DNA from: Stenotrophomonas maltophilia R551-3
GTDB lineage: Bacteria; Pseudomonadota; Gammaproteobacteria; Xanthomonadales; Xanthomonadaceae
Assembly (NCBI RefSeq): GCF_000020665.1
Contig: NC_011071.1
Coordinates: forward strand, 3,152,501 to 3,216,500
DNA length: 64,000 nt
Direction: 5' to 3'
The first letter of the stretch is position 1. The number at the start of each line of letters is the position of its first letter. This document shows positions 30,729 to 40,504 of the stretch, in pieces. Position numbers and translations under genes: made by a program. A model generated the notes under the pieces. That model was not told the DNA's origin, did not search any database, and saw only the letters and a program-made list of their open reading frames with translations.

Positions 30729-31076
30729 CTACTGCAGGGCCGGGGCGGGGCCGACGTCCATGCCGTCGTAGTCTTCCACGCCCTTCTCCGCGGCCAGCGC
30801 CGCGAACGCCTGGTTGCGGCGGTCCAGCGAGGCTTCGTCGTGGATCTCCACGCGCTCCACGTGCAGCACGTGGAACGGCGCACCGCCCTCTTCCGGCTCC
30901 TGCTCGAACAGTTCGACGAAGCTGTAGCCCTGCGCCTGCAGATGATCCGCCAGTGCCTGCAGCGGCTCGGCGCTGGAATGGACGAAGAAATACCCCCACA
31001 ACAACGGGCCGTTGATGTCCCAGTCGGTGTTTTCGCGGAGGTTGGCGAACAGGTTGCGGGTGTCTTCGAGGTCCAT
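30729..31076 (-). CDS. rraB: RraB-family protein (ribonuclease E activity regulator family)
   Basis: A 115-residue acidic protein with the single RraB/DUF695-like fold: it opens with DTRNLFANLREN, has GPLLWGYFFVHSS in the centre, and an acidic tail (GVEDYDGMDVGP). In E. coli RraB binds the scaffold part of RNase E and changes its target choice. It lies 24 bases after the lytic transglycosylase gene. The family is assigned by pattern; the partner is not shown by sequence. Confidence 0.75.
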   Translation of the reverse strand: MDLEDTRNLFANLRENTDWDINGPLLWGYFFVHSSAEPLQALADHLQAQGYSFVELFEQEPEEGGAPFHVLHVERVEIHDEASLDRRNQAFAALAAEKGVEDYDGMDVGPAPALQ

Positions 31077-31100
31077 GCGGGTTCCAGGGGTCGTGGGGGA

Positions 31101-32705
31101 TTACTTGTCGCAGCCCTGCAGCTTCAGCGTATGGCCGTGGCGCAGGCTGTAGGCCGGGGCTTTCAGGCCGTTGGCGCGGGCCAGGGTCGGCACATCGCAC
31201 TGGAATTTCGCGGCGATGGCGCCGAGGGTTTCGCCCTTGCCCACCTTGTGGCTGCGCACCGGCTTCGGCCGCGCAGCCGGACGTGGCGTGGCCACCGGCG
31301 CCACCGGTGTGGTCGGCACGCTGGTGGATGCGGCCGCATCAGCCACCGGCACCACGCCGCCCACGGCCACGCTGCCGGTGTAGCTGGCAGCGGTCGGGCG
31401 CACGATCGCGGCATTCAGATCGGCGGTGATCAGGGTGCGGGCGAGGTCGGCACGCGGGCCGCTGACGCAGTTGCGCTGGTACAGGCCGGCAATGCGGGTA
31501 GTGGCGTTGATCAGCGTGCCGGCCGGAATCCAGCCATCAGCTTCATAGCGCGGGTTGAGATTGCGCAGCGCGCGCATGTAGCCATCGCGGGTGCCATGGC
31601 TGCCCAGGCAGATGGTCAGTTCATAGATCGTGGTGGATCGCGCCAGGCGGATGGTGGCCGGCTGCGCGCTGATCTTCGGGAACTCCACGCCGTACTGCTG
31701 CGGGTGCAGGAAGATCCACGCCGCGGCGATCACCATCGGCACGTAGTCCTTGGTTTCGCCGGGAAACTGGTTGTAGACGCTGTCCACCCAGAAGCTCTGC
31801 CCCGGGTACTGCTTGTAGACGCGCGCTGCGCGGCCTTCGCCGCCGTTGTAGCCAGCCAGCGACAGTTCAACGTTGTTGTTGAGCTCGCGCATGCGCTCGT
31901 TGAGGTAGGTGGCACTGGCTTCTGCAGCACTGCGTGCATCGAAGCGGGTGTCGAAACCGGTGCCATCCGGGCCCAGGCCGAAGCGGCGGCCAGTGGCCGG
32001 CATGAACTGCATCAGGCCGGCGGCACCGGCACGCGAAGATGCGTGTACGCGACCATTGGATTCCTTGGCCATGATGCCGAACAGCAATGCCTCGGGCAGG
32101 CCGCGCTTTTCCCACTCCGGCCACATCACCGCGCGCAGGTTCTGGTAGTTCTCGTAGGTGGTCATCAGCGCCGGGCGCATGTCGGTCAGCCAGCGGCGGA
32201 TACCGGCCTGTACCGCCGGGTTGTACTCCACCATGCTGTCGAAGGCGTGCCGCTTGTCGTTCAGCAGCGCAGCGGCGCGGGCCGCCTCGGGCACGTCGGC
32301 GGTGAGCGGGCCGATATGGTCGGGGTCGGCTTCCAGGCGGTCGCCACCTTCATCGGCCACGTCATCGCTGGCAGCCGCATCGGCATCATGCTTGAGCAGG
32401 CGCTTGTAGCTGGCCAGCAGGGTGCCCATCTGGCAGCCCTTCTGCTTCACGCAGTCGTTGAGGACATCTTCCATGTCCTCCAGCGCAGCATCGGCCTCGT
32501 TGCTGCCCTTGGGGTCGGCATTGGCGACCAGCAGCAGGGCATCGCTGTAGCGCTTCTCGGCGGCGGTCATGCGCTGCTGCAGCGCATCCACCTTCACCTT
32601 GTCCCGGGCCGAGACCCGCTGTGCATGGGCATCGGGTGCCAGGGAAACCAGGCCGGCCAAGGCCAGCAGCGGCCAACCGCGGGAAATCAGGACAGGAACG
32701 GGCAT
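31101..32705 (-). CDS. Membrane/periplasmic lytic transglycosylase with C-terminal LysM (MltD-like)
   Basis: A 534-residue peptidoglycan lytic enzyme. A signal peptide ends near DAHA (about residue 28). The GH23 lytic domain spans about 190-340 with the catalytic Glu in AKESNGRVH, then AAGLMQFMPATGRRFG and AGYNGGEGR. A Pro/Ala linker leads to one LysM repeat at about 488-530 (HKVGKGETLGAIAAKF). Before the catalytic domain lies a helical region of about 160 residues that is not part of E. coli MltD. The ATG at 32705 starts the signal peptide. Only one LysM copy is seen. Confidence 0.9.
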   Translation of the reverse strand: MPVPVLISRGWPLLALAGLVSLAPDAHAQRVSARDKVKVDALQQRMTAAEKRYSDALLLVANADPKGSNEADAALEDMEDVLNDCVKQKGCQMGTLLASYKRLLKHDADAAASDDVADEGGDRLEADPDHIGPLTADVPEAARAAALLNDKRHAFDSMVEYNPAVQAGIRRWLTDMRPALMTTYENYQNLRAVMWPEWEKRGLPEALLFGIMAKESNGRVHASSRAGAAGLMQFMPATGRRFGLGPDGTGFDTRFDARSAAEASATYLNERMRELNNNVELSLAGYNGGEGRAARVYKQYPGQSFWVDSVYNQFPGETKDYVPMVIAAAWIFLHPQQYGVEFPKISAQPATIRLARSTTIYELTICLGSHGTRDGYMRALRNLNPRYEADGWIPAGTLINATTRIAGLYQRNCVSGPRADLARTLITADLNAAIVRPTAASYTGSVAVGGVVPVADAAASTSVPTTPVAPVATPRPAARPKPVRSHKVGKGETLGAIAAKFQCDVPTLARANGLKAPAYSLRHGHTLKLQGCDK

Positions 32706-32827
32706 TGATGGCACTGTGTGCGAAACAGGCAGGCAGAGTAGCGGCGCCGCCAAGGTCCGGGCAAGCGGACCTTCGGACCGTCACCGCCGGCGGTTAACAT
32801 TGGGCTATTCACCACAAGGGCTGGACC

Positions 32828-34333
32828 ATGGATCCGATTCTGCTCGGCAAAGGCATCACCGACGATGTTGCCGTCACCCTGCTGCCGAAACTGGGCAACC
32901 GTCACGGCCTGGTGGCCGGCGCCACCGGTACCGGCAAGACCGTGACCCTGATGACCCTGGCCGAGGGCTTCTCGCGGCTGGGCGTGCCCGTGTTCCTGGC
33001 CGATGTGAAGGGCGATGTGTCCGGCCTGGCCGTGCCCGGCACCGGCGCCGAGAACCTGCTCGCGCGCGCCGCCGAGATCGGCGTGGCCGATTATGCGCCG
33101 GCCGCAAGCCCGGCCATTTTCTGGGACCTGTACGGCAAACTCGGCCACCCGGTGCGCACCACGGTCAGCGAAATGGGCCCGACCCTGCTGTCGCGCATCC
33201 TCGAGTTGAACGACACCCAGGCCGGCGTGCTCGACATCGTGTTCAAGCTGGCCGACGACCGTGGCCTGCTGCTGCTGGACATGGACGATCTGCGCGCCCT
33301 GCTCGGCCTGGTTGCCGAGGAACGCAAGGACATCTCCACCGAGTACGGCCTGGTCAGCGCACAGTCGATCGCTGCCATCCAGCGTTCGGTGCTGCGCCTG
33401 GCGCAGGACGGCGGCGAGAACTTCTTCGGCGAACCCGCGCTGGAACTGGCCGACATCATGCGGGTCAATCACGACGGCCGCGGTGTGATCGGCATCCTGG
33501 CCGCCGACCAGCTGGTGCTCAAGCCCAAGCTGTATTCCACTTTCCTGCTGTGGCTGCTGTCGGAGCTGTTCGAGCAGTTGCCGGAAGTGGGCGACCTGGA
33601 CAAGCCGAAGCTGGTCTTCATCTTCGACGAGGCACACCTCCTGTTCGACGATGCACCCGCCTCGCTGGTGCAGCGCATCGAGCAGGTGGTGCGGTTGATC
33701 CGCTCCAAGGGCGTGGGCGTGTACTTCTGCTCGCAGTTCCCGGACGACGTGCCGGGCAACATCCTCGGCCAGCTGGGCAACCGCGTGCAGCATGCACTGC
33801 GCGCGTTCACCCCGCGCGACCAGAAGGCGGTCAAGACCGCCGCCGAAACCTTCGTGCCCAATCCGAAACTGGATGTGGTGAAGGTACTGAGCCAGCTCGG
33901 CACCGGCGAAGCGCTGGTTTCCACGCTGCAGGACAAGGGCGTGCCGATGCCGGTACAGCAGACGATGATCGCACCACCGCGCTGCCGGATGGGGCCGATC
34001 ACCGAGGCCGAGCGCGCCCAGGTGCGTGCCGGCAGCCCGGTCGGTACCCGTTACGACACGGCGATCAACCGCGAATCGGCTGCCGAACTGCTGGCACAAC
34101 GTGCGCAGAAGGCGGTTGAGAAAGCAGAGGCCCCCGCTGCCCGCAGCCGTGAGCAGGACGAGGCGCAGGAAGGTGGTTTCGGCCAGTCGATCAAGGACGC
34201 GATCTTCGGCACCAAGCGCCGCCAGGGCATGATCGAGACCATGGCCAAGCAGACCACGCGCACCGTCGGCACCAAGCTGGGCAACCAGATCGTGCGCGGC
34301 ATCCTGGGTGGCATTTTCGGCGGCAAACGCTAG
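32828..34333 (+). CDS. yjgR: HerA/FtsK-like ATPase, YjgR (DUF853) family
   Basis: A 501-residue P-loop ATPase. Walker A is [10 protein letters not shown] near residue 31, Walker B is [12 protein letters not shown] near 260, and the HerA-type segment [17 protein letters not shown] lies between. HerA relatives pump DNA or move along it, but the role of the YjgR branch is not known. The C-terminus (about 400-501) is Ala/Glu-rich and then basic, ending in a Gly-rich tail. It is divergent from the lytic transglycosylase, sharing a 122-base promoter gap. Confidence 0.88.
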   Translation: MDPILLGKGITDDVAVTLLPKLGNRHGLVAGATGTGKTVTLMTLAEGFSRLGVPVFLADVKGDVSGLAVPGTGAENLLARAAEIGVADYAPAASPAIFWDLYGKLGHPVRTTVSEMGPTLLSRILELNDTQAGVLDIVFKLADDRGLLLLDMDDLRALLGLVAEERKDISTEYGLVSAQSIAAIQRSVLRLAQDGGENFFGEPALELADIMRVNHDGRGVIGILAADQLVLKPKLYSTFLLWLLSELFEQLPEVGDLDKPKLVFIFDEAHLLFDDAPASLVQRIEQVVRLIRSKGVGVYFCSQFPDDVPGNILGQLGNRVQHALRAFTPRDQKAVKTAAETFVPNPKLDVVKVLSQLGTGEALVSTLQDKGVPMPVQQTMIAPPRCRMGPITEAERAQVRAGSPVGTRYDTAINRESAAELLAQRAQKAVEKAEAPAARSREQDEAQEGGFGQSIKDAIFGTKRRQGMIETMAKQTTRTVGTKLGNQIVRGILGGIFGGKR

Positions 34334-34344
34334 CTGCCCCTGCT

Positions 34345-34383
34345 GGGGTCAGAGCCCTTTCCTGCGGAAAGGGATCCGACCCC
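34345..34383. terminator. GGGGTCAGAGCCCTTT hairpin repeat after yjgR
   Basis: GGGGTCAGAGCCCTTTCC, three bases, GGAAAGGGATCCGACCCC forms a near-perfect 18-bp hairpin 11 bases after the yjgR stop. The sequence looks like a dispersed repeat of the REP type, different from SMAG and from the GGGGACGGAGG family. There is only one copy in the window, so its repeat nature is inferred; a terminator role fits its position. Confidence 0.6.
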
Positions 34384-34422
34384 ACGCCCCCCCACCGCTC
34401 CCCTGAAAAGAAATCGCACCAC

Positions 34423-34929
34423 ATGTCGCGTTGGCGTCCCCCTGCAGAAAAGAGCACCGCACTGATCACCGCCTCCGGCCATGCACGGCTGAAGGCTGAA
34501 CTGGATGAGCTATGGCGTGTGCGGCGCCCCGAAGTGGTGAAAGCACTGGCCGCGGCGGCTGCGGAAGGCGACCGTTCGGAAAACGCCGAGTACACCTATC
34601 GCAAGAAGCAGCTGGGCGAGATCGACCGCCGCGTTCGCTACCTGACCAAGCGGCTGGAATCGCTGCGCGTGGTCGATACCACGCCTACCGATCCGCAGGC
34701 GGTGTTCTTCGGTGCCTGGGTGGAACTGGAGAACGTGGACAGCGGGCAGACCAGCCGCTACCGCATCGTCGGCCCGGACGAGACCGATGCGGGATTGGGC
34801 TGGATCAGCATCGACTCACCGCTGGCACGGGCACTGCTGAAGAAACGGCTGGATGATGAATTCTCAGTGGAGCTGCCGAGCGGGCCGCACACCTTTGCGG
34901 TGATCGGGGTGGAATACGAGCCCCTGTAG
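34423..34929 (+). CDS. greB: Transcription elongation factor GreB
   Basis: Rescues backtracked RNA polymerase by stimulating cleavage of the RNA 3' end through the secondary channel. It has 168 residues: an N-terminal coiled coil with the acidic tip ([10 protein letters not shown]) at about 45-55, then the FKBP-like globular domain ([11 protein letters not shown]). GreB rather than GreA by the conserved [13 protein letters not shown] stretch and length. Its stop codon TAG is the TAG of a SMAG repeat's GTAG. Confidence 0.92.
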   Translation: MSRWRPPAEKSTALITASGHARLKAELDELWRVRRPEVVKALAAAAAEGDRSENAEYTYRKKQLGEIDRRVRYLTKRLESLRVVDTTPTDPQAVFFGAWVELENVDSGQTSRYRIVGPDETDAGLGWISIDSPLARALLKKRLDDEFSVELPSGPHTFAVIGVEYEPL

Positions 34930-34948
34930 CGTCGAGCCAAGCTCGACT
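34926..34948. repeat. SMAG monomer overlapping the greB stop
   Basis: GTAGCGTCGAGCCAAGCTCGACT: a GTAG-headed palindrome whose TAG (34927-34929) is the greB stop codon. Confidence 0.7.
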
Positions 34949-34959
34949 GCGCTGCCGTT

Positions 34960-35020
34960 GTAGAGCCGAGCCCATGCTCGGCTGCGTTTGCCCATCAGCC
35001 GAGCATGGGCTCGGCTCTAC
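34960..35020. repeat. SMAG pair between greB and the DUF3025 gene
   Basis: GTAGAGCCGAGCCCATGCTC (34960) and its inverted partner ending CTCGGCTCTAC (35020) form a near-perfect 25-bp-arm stem with an 11-base loop between convergent genes. The right CTAC contains, on the minus strand, the TAG stop of the DUF3025 gene. The last bases CTCGGCTCTAC and the following AACGGC match the site used by the IS110 element at 61298. Confidence 0.85.
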
Positions 35021-35853
35021 AACGGCAACAGCGCCAACGGCGGCGGATACGCGCGGCCGGCACGCAGCGGGCGGAAGTAGCCGGTATCTGCGTAGAAGGC
35101 TGCATCCTGCACCTCGTACCAGCCCGGAATACCAGCCAGCGGCAGGGGCCGCAGTTGCAAGGGATCCGTCAGTACCCCGCCCTCGTTGATGGCCCTCGCG
35201 ACGGCATCGACACACTCCGCATCGGCATCGCCGTGCACCACCACGCACTTGCCCACCAGCCGGCGCCCGGGCAGCAGCGCCTGCTCCATCAATGCATGGC
35301 CGAATACCGCAGCGATGGCGATGTCACCGCTTTGCCAGTACGCCGGTTCGAACAACGCGCGCCAGTCATGCGCATCCCACCCGGCCAGCAATGTCTCATC
35401 GCGCATACGCACGATCACGCCGGTCTCGTCGAACTGGGTCAGCGCGGCCTGCGCGCGGTTGCGCTGGCCTGGCGGCATGGACTCGATATGCAGGCACTGC
35501 CGCGCATTGAGTGCGTGTTTGAGTTGCCGATGGCGTGCCCACACCAGCGCATTGAACAGGTCGTGCCAGTTGTCGGCGCGGGTGGCGATGCGCCCCTGTG
35601 CGATGCGGGCTTCGTAGTGCAGGCCGTCGGCCAGCAGCGTGGCATCCTGCTCGACCAGGCGCAGTCCCGACAGCCCCAGCCGCGCATCCAGATCGGCAAT
35701 GGCAGGCCACTCGCGGCCAGCCAGCAGGTCATGGAAGTCCTTCAACCCGGCAAACAGCGGGTGCTCGAAAACAGTAGCGTCGACCGCCGCACGCGGCGGC
35801 GGCATGAAGCGGCGCAGGCCGCCCGCTGTGGCAGCGGCCTGCGCGAAGGTCAC
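35017..35853 (-). CDS. DUF3025-family protein of unknown function
   Basis: A 278-residue soluble protein that I place in DUF3025 by its [20 protein letters not shown] core with conserved Trp/His and the [12 protein letters not shown] segment near the C-terminus. Function unknown. It has many His, Asp and Arg residues but no recognisable catalytic signature. Its GTG start at 35853 overlaps the rimO stop by four bases (GTGA), so it is translationally coupled to the S12 methylthiotransferase. Its stop TAG lies inside a SMAG repeat. Confidence 0.78.
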   Translation of the reverse strand: MTFAQAAATAGGLRRFMPPPRAAVDATVFEHPLFAGLKDFHDLLAGREWPAIADLDARLGLSGLRLVEQDATLLADGLHYEARIAQGRIATRADNWHDLFNALVWARHRQLKHALNARQCLHIESMPPGQRNRAQAALTQFDETGVIVRMRDETLLAGWDAHDWRALFEPAYWQSGDIAIAAVFGHALMEQALLPGRRLVGKCVVVHGDADAECVDAVARAINEGGVLTDPLQLRPLPLAGIPGWYEVQDAAFYADTGYFRPLRAGRAYPPPLALLPL

Positions 35854-37211
35854 AGCACCTTGAGGTCGAGTGCCGGGCGGGCTGCAGCCGGCAACGCATC
35901 GCCGTACAGATCGTGGTCGTCACTCTCGGTGATTTCCACGTCGACGAACTCACCGACGCGCAACGCCACCTGGTCGGCATTCTGGATGTGCACCAGGCCA
36001 TCGATCTCCGGGGCATCGGCCTTGGAACGGGCCACCGCGATATCGCCTTCGATGGCGTCGACCAGGCACTGCTGCACGGTGCCAATTTTGGCTTCCAGGC
36101 GTGCGGCGGAAATCTGCGCCTGCTTCTCCATGAAACGGGCCAAGCGCTCCTGCTTCACCTCTTCCGGCACCGCATCGGGCAGGTCGTTGGCGGTGGCACC
36201 CTCGACCGGCGAATAGGCGAACGCGCCGACGCGGTCCAGCTGCGCTTCGTCCAGGAACGACAGCAGCTCCTCGAACTCGGCCTCGGTCTCGCCGGGGAAG
36301 CCAACGATGAAGGTCGAACGCACGGTGATGTCCGGGGCGATACGGCGCCAGTTCTGCACGCGCTCCAGGGTTTTCTCGACCGCACCGGGGCGCTTCATCA
36401 GGCGCAGGATGCGCGGGCTGGCGTGCTGGAACGGAATGTCCAGGTACGGCAGGATGCGGTTCTCGGCCATCAGCGGTACCACCTCGTCCACGTGCGGGTA
36501 CGGGTAGACGTAGTGCATGCGCACCCACGCATCCAGCTCGGACAGGCCTTCGCACAATGCCTTCAGACGGGTCTGGTAGGCCTTGTCGCGCCACATCTTC
36601 TCGGCGTACTTCACGTCCACGCCATAGGCCGAGGTGTCCTGCGACACCACCAGCAACTCACGCACGCCGCCTCGCACCAGGCGCTCGGCTTCACGCAGCA
36701 CCTCATCGACCGGGCGCGAGACCAGCTTGCCGCGCATCGATGGAATGATGCAGAAGCTGCACTTGTGATTGCAGCCTTCGGAAATCTTCAGGTAGGCGTA
36801 GTGGCGCGGGGTCAGCTTGATGCCGTAGTCAGGCACCAGATCCACGAACGGGTCGTGCTTGGGCGGCAGCGCTTCGTGCACCGCCTCCATCACGCTCTGG
36901 TAGTCCTGCGGGCCGGACACCGCCAGCACGTTCGGGTAGGCCTCGCGGATCTGTTCCGGGCGCTTGCCCAGGCAGCCGGTGACGATGACCTTGCCGTTCT
37001 GGTTCATCGCCTCGCCGATCGCGTCCAGCGACTCGGTCACCGCCGAATCGATGAAGCCACAGGTGTTGACCACCACCACGTCGGCCGAATCGTAGGACGG
37101 GACGATGTCGTATCCCTCGGACCGCAACTGGGTGAGGATGCGCTCGGAATCGACAAGGGCCTTCGGGCAGCCAAGGCTGACGAAGCCGACTTTGGGGTTC
37201 AGCTGGGACAT
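35850..37211 (-). CDS. rimO: Ribosomal protein S12 methylthiotransferase
   Basis: A radical-SAM enzyme that adds a methylthio group to an Asp of ribosomal protein S12. It has 453 residues. The N-terminal domain carries the auxiliary [4Fe-4S] cysteines ([27 protein letters not shown]), the radical-SAM CxxxCxxC is in [11 protein letters not shown], and a C-terminal TRAM domain is present ([17 protein letters not shown]). RimO rather than MiaB by [12 protein letters not shown]. The ATG at 37211 is chosen; upstream codons are low-complexity. A GC-rich hairpin lies in the leader. Confidence 0.95.
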   Translation of the reverse strand: MSQLNPKVGFVSLGCPKALVDSERILTQLRSEGYDIVPSYDSADVVVVNTCGFIDSAVTESLDAIGEAMNQNGKVIVTGCLGKRPEQIREAYPNVLAVSGPQDYQSVMEAVHEALPPKHDPFVDLVPDYGIKLTPRHYAYLKISEGCNHKCSFCIIPSMRGKLVSRPVDEVLREAERLVRGGVRELLVVSQDTSAYGVDVKYAEKMWRDKAYQTRLKALCEGLSELDAWVRMHYVYPYPHVDEVVPLMAENRILPYLDIPFQHASPRILRLMKRPGAVEKTLERVQNWRRIAPDITVRSTFIVGFPGETEAEFEELLSFLDEAQLDRVGAFAYSPVEGATANDLPDAVPEEVKQERLARFMEKQAQISAARLEAKIGTVQQCLVDAIEGDIAVARSKADAPEIDGLVHIQNADQVALRVGEFVDVEITESDDHDLYGDALPAAARPALDLKVL

Positions 37212-37238
37212 GGAATCGCGGGACTCTGGGGGCCTGGG

Positions 37239-37259
37239 CCCCTGCCGGCATGGCAGGGG
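37239..37259. other. Hairpin in the rimO leader
   Basis: CCCCTGCC, five bases, GGCAGGGG forms an 8-bp stem 28 bases upstream of the rimO start, inside a G/C-run-rich leader. No terminator T-run follows. It could influence rimO expression, but nothing specific is recognisable. Confidence 0.3.
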
Positions 37260-37414
37260 GACCTGGGGGCCGGGGCCTGAAAGGGCGCCAGTATACCGGG
37301 GTTGGCGGCCGCGCTCTGAACCCCCAGCCGCCTGATCGGGCACAGCCGCTGACACCGCGCTAACCCGCGCAGCATCGACAATGCAGCCCTGTTCCCCGCA
37401 ACGAGGTAGAAACG

Positions 37415-38086
37415 ATGGCCGAGTGGATCACCCTGGATACGCATCACGGCCCGGTACGCGCCTGGCAGGCCCTGCCCGAGGGCACCCCGCGCGGCGGGCT
37501 GGTGGTGGTGCAGGAAATCTTCGGCGCCAACCCGCACATCCGGGGCGTGGCCGAGCGCTTTGCCGCCGAAGGCTATGCGGTGCTGGCGCCGTCGTTCTTC
37601 GACCTGGTCGATGGCACCGATGCCGATCCGGACGCCCTGCCCTACGACGCCGACGGCGTGAAGCAGGGCCTGGAACGGGTGACCGCACTGGGCATGGAGA
37701 AGGCATTGGAGGTGGTCCGTGCCGCAGCGACCCGGCTGGCTCCCTACGGCAAAGTCGGCACGATCGGTTACTGCTGGGGCGGCAGTGTCGCCCTGCTGTC
37801 CGCGCTGCGCCTGGGACTGCCGTCGGTCAGCTACTACGGTGCGCGCAACGTCCAGTTCCTGGATGAGACGCCAAAGGCCCCGGTGATCTTCCACTTCGGC
37901 GCCCAGGACAAGAGCATCCCGCCGGAAGCCATCCAGGCCCATCGCCAGAAGCTGCCGCAGATGGCCACCTACGTCTATCCGGCCGATCACGCCTTCAACC
38001 GGGAGGTCGGACATGCGTATGATCCAGACAGCGCCACCCTGGCGCTGCAACGCACCCTGGACTTCTTCTCGGAGCATCTTGGATGA
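37415..38086 (+). CDS. Dienelactone hydrolase family protein
   Basis: A 223-residue cytoplasmic alpha/beta hydrolase with the dienelactone-hydrolase nucleophile Cys in GYCWGG (about residue 118), Asp in GAQDKSIP and His in ADHAFNR. In aromatic degradation the enzyme opens dienelactone to maleylacetate, but no such pathway genes are nearby, so a general hydrolase is more likely. The stop overlaps the next gene (ATGA). Confidence 0.92.
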   Translation: MAEWITLDTHHGPVRAWQALPEGTPRGGLVVVQEIFGANPHIRGVAERFAAEGYAVLAPSFFDLVDGTDADPDALPYDADGVKQGLERVTALGMEKALEVVRAAATRLAPYGKVGTIGYCWGGSVALLSALRLGLPSVSYYGARNVQFLDETPKAPVIFHFGAQDKSIPPEAIQAHRQKLPQMATYVYPADHAFNREVGHAYDPDSATLALQRTLDFFSEHLG

Positions 38087-38505
38087 GCGATTTCGAACTC
38101 GATTCACGCCTGGCCACCGATAGCGTGCTGGTGGCGGAAGGACCGTTGTCGCAAGTGCGGCTGATGAACGACGAACGATTCCCCTGGCTGGTGCTGGTAC
38201 CGCGCCTGGCCGGGGTGACCGAGTGGATCGAGCTGGACGGCGAGCAGCAGGACAAGCTGCGCACCGAGCTCAACCGCGCCTGCAAGGCCCTGCACGGTTC
38301 CGACGGGGTGGAGAAGATCAACATCGGCGCGCTGGGCAACATCGTGCGCCAGCTGCACTTCCACGTGATCGGCCGCCATGACGGCGATCCGGCCTGGCCG
38401 GGACCGGTCTGGGGCAGCGGCCCGGCGCACCGCTACGAGCCGGCCGCGCTGGACCAGCATGTCGCCTACTGGAAGGAACGGCTAGGATATCCGGCCCAGT
38501 CCTGA
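38083..38505 (+). CDS. HIT-domain protein
   Basis: A 140-residue member of the histidine-triad superfamily; the motif is QLHFHVIGRHDGD, with two of the three canonical His and an Arg/His continuation. Such proteins hydrolyse or transfer nucleotidyl groups. It has the longer C-terminal tail (WGSGPAHRYEP) seen in proteobacterial HIT proteins. The substrate cannot be told. It is coupled to the dienelactone hydrolase gene by a 4-base overlap. Confidence 0.87.
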   Translation: MSDFELDSRLATDSVLVAEGPLSQVRLMNDERFPWLVLVPRLAGVTEWIELDGEQQDKLRTELNRACKALHGSDGVEKINIGALGNIVRQLHFHVIGRHDGDPAWPGPVWGSGPAHRYEPAALDQHVAYWKERLGYPAQS

Positions 38506-38519
38506 GCCGTTGCCGACCG

Positions 38520-38687
38520 ATGCGATTCAACCTCGTTGCCGCCGTCCTGCTGATCCTGATCGGGCTGTTCATGCTCGCCAGCAACCTGGGCTGGACCCAC
38601 CTGAACCTGTCCAAGCTGCTGCTGACCTGGTGGCCGGTGGCGCTGGTCGGCGTCGGCATCGCGATGCTGTTCGGTCGCGGCAAGTAA
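38520..38687 (+). CDS. Small two-helix membrane protein (LiaI/LiaF-like TM region, DUF5668-like)
   Basis: A 55-residue protein, MRFNLVAAVL... ending ...MLFGRGK, starting 14 bases after the HIT gene stop. Two hydrophobic segments (about 4-22 and 30-50) are joined by a Asn-Leu-Gly-Trp turn, and the second contains LLLTWWPVALVGVG; this pattern is typical of the small LiaI/LiaF-like transmembrane family. It has a positively charged tail. Probably third in the hydrolase-HIT transcript. Function unknown. A SMAG pair follows directly after its TAA. Confidence 0.75.
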   Translation: MRFNLVAAVLLILIGLFMLASNLGWTHLNLSKLLLTWWPVALVGVGIAMLFGRGK

Positions 38688-38688
38688 G

Positions 38689-38763
38689 GTAGCGCCGGGC
38701 CAAGCCCGGCGAGCGCAGCGCGCGGCCCCACAAACGGAAACGCCGGGCATGGCCCGGCGCTAC
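38689..38763. repeat. SMAG pair after the small membrane protein gene
   Basis: GTAGCGCCGGGCCAAGCCCGGC and the inverted CGCCGGGCATGGCCCGGCGCTAC about 30 bases further on; same subtype as 6760-6825. It lies between convergent genes and starts two bases after a stop codon. Confidence 0.8.
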
Positions 38764-38785
38764 CGATACGCGTTGACGCAGGCAG

Positions 38786-39358
38786 TCAGGTACGCGGCAG
38801 GGTCACGCCGGTCTGGCCCTGGTACTTGCCACCGCGATCGCGGTACGACGTCTCGCAGACGTCATCGGCTGCGGCCTGGAAGAACAGCATCTGCGCCACG
38901 CCTTCGTTGGCGTAGATGCGCGCCGGCAGCGGCGTGGTGTTGCTGAATTCCAGGGTCACGTGACCTTCCCATTCCGGCTCCAGCGGCGTCACGTTGACGA
39001 TGATGCCGCAGCGCGCGTAGGTGCTCTTGCCCAGGCACACCACCAGGGTGTCGCGCGGAATGCGGAAGTACTCGACGGTACGCGCCAGCGCGAAGCTGTT
39101 CGGCGGAATGATGCACTCGTCACCGACGATGTCGACGAAGCTGCCCGGATCGAAGTGCTTTGGGTCGACGATCGTCGAGTTGATGTTGGTGAATACCTTG
39201 AACTCGCGCGAGCAGCGCACGTCATAGCCATAGCTGGAGGTGCCGTAGCTGACGATGCGTTCGCCGTTGGCCTGCTTGACCTGCCCAGCCTCGAACGGCT
39301 CGATCATGCCGTGCTGCTCGGACATGCGGCGGATCCAACGGTCACTCTTGATGCTCAT
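38786..39358 (-). CDS. dcd: dCTP deaminase
   Basis: Deaminates dCTP to dUTP, the main source of dUMP for thymidylate. It has 190 residues, the standard length. The GKSTYAR loop, [16 protein letters not shown] with the catalytic Glu, and the C-terminal [13 protein letters not shown] that closes over the triphosphate are all present. The ATG at 39358 gives the usual [11 protein letters not shown] start. It lies downstream of apbC, the same pairing as in many proteobacteria. Confidence 0.96.
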   Translation of the reverse strand: MSIKSDRWIRRMSEQHGMIEPFEAGQVKQANGERIVSYGTSSYGYDVRCSREFKVFTNINSTIVDPKHFDPGSFVDIVGDECIIPPNSFALARTVEYFRIPRDTLVVCLGKSTYARCGIIVNVTPLEPEWEGHVTLEFSNTTPLPARIYANEGVAQMLFFQAAADDVCETSYRDRGGKYQGQTGVTLPRT

Positions 39359-39436
39359 GCTCTGTCCTGGGGAATACGGGGGGCGCGAGGATTCTAGCAG
39401 GGGCCCGGGCATCGCCGCCGGCCCCTGCCCCAGCGC

Positions 39437-40300
39437 TTACAGCAGCGACGACAGGATCGGGATCGAGGCGCGCGGGCGCTTGCCCACTTCCTCGATCAGG
39501 CGCTGCGCAGCATGGCGATAGGCCTGCGCCGGCGCCGAATCCGGCTGGGCCACGGTGATCGGGGTGCCTGCATCGCCCTGCTCACGGATGCCGATCTGCA
39601 GCGGCAGCGAGCCCAGCAGCGGCACGCCGTACTGCGCGGCCATGCGCTCGCCGCCACCCTCGCCGAACAGGTGCTCGACGTGCCCGCAGCTGCTGCAGGT
39701 ATGCACCGCCATGTTCTCGACGATGCCCAGCACCGGCACCTCCACCTTCTCGAACATCTTCAGTGCCTTCTTCGCATCCAGCGTGGCGATGTCCTGCGGC
39801 GTGGTGACGATCACCGCGCCGGCCAGCGGAATTTTCTGGGTCAGGGTCAACTGGATGTCACCGGTACCCGGCGGCAGGTCGATCAGCAGGAAGTCCAGAT
39901 CGTCCCACAGGGTATCGTTGAACAGCTGGGTCATCGCCGAGGTGGCCATCGGACCGCGCCAGATCATCGGCGTGTCCTCTTCGATCAGGTAGCCGATCGA
40001 CATGGTGTCCACGCCGAATGCGCGCAGTGGCTCAATGCTTTTGTTGTCGGGGCTTTCCGGGCGACCGGACAGGCCCAGCATGGCCGGCACGCTAGGGCCG
40101 TAGATGTCCGCATCGAGCACGCCGACGCGCGCGCCCAACTGCTGCAGGGCCACTGCAAGATTGACTGCAGTGGTCGACTTGCCAACCCCCCCCTTGCCCG
40201 AGCCGACCGCGATCACGTTGCGGATGCGGGCATGCGGCGTCAATCCCTTCTGGACCTGGCTGGCATGGGGACGGCGAGGAGAACTGTTCACAACGGGCAC
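39437..40300 (-). CDS. apbC: Iron-sulfur cluster carrier ATPase ApbC (Mrp/NBP35 family)
   Basis: A 287-residue P-loop ATPase that holds and hands over [4Fe-4S] clusters. The deviant Walker A GSGKGGVGKST (about 33-43) and the switch LPPGTGDIQL are present, and the bridging cluster Cys pair is in CSSCGH near 208. It lacks the N-terminal MIP18-like domain of longer Mrp proteins, so it is a short form. Start is GTG at 40300; another GTG three codons later is possible. Confidence 0.93.
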   Translation of the reverse strand: MPVVNSSPRRPHASQVQKGLTPHARIRNVIAVGSGKGGVGKSTTAVNLAVALQQLGARVGVLDADIYGPSVPAMLGLSGRPESPDNKSIEPLRAFGVDTMSIGYLIEEDTPMIWRGPMATSAMTQLFNDTLWDDLDFLLIDLPPGTGDIQLTLTQKIPLAGAVIVTTPQDIATLDAKKALKMFEKVEVPVLGIVENMAVHTCSSCGHVEHLFGEGGGERMAAQYGVPLLGSLPLQIGIREQGDAGTPITVAQPDSAPAQAYRHAAQRLIEEVGKRPRASIPILSSLL

Positions 40301-40504
40301 CGGCAGATCAGGAGTGAGAACCCAACATCATACAAGCTGGACCTAACCTGACTGAAATTCAGGATTGCTACAGATTCGTGCACAGATTGTTAAGTTCATG
40401 TTACGTTCGTAGAGCACTGTTTTGGGCTGCGGGGCTGGCTTTCCAGCGCGCACGATGGCGCATGCGCAGTGCCGTTTTTGTTATTTGCTCTTTATTGGAA
40501 CTAC

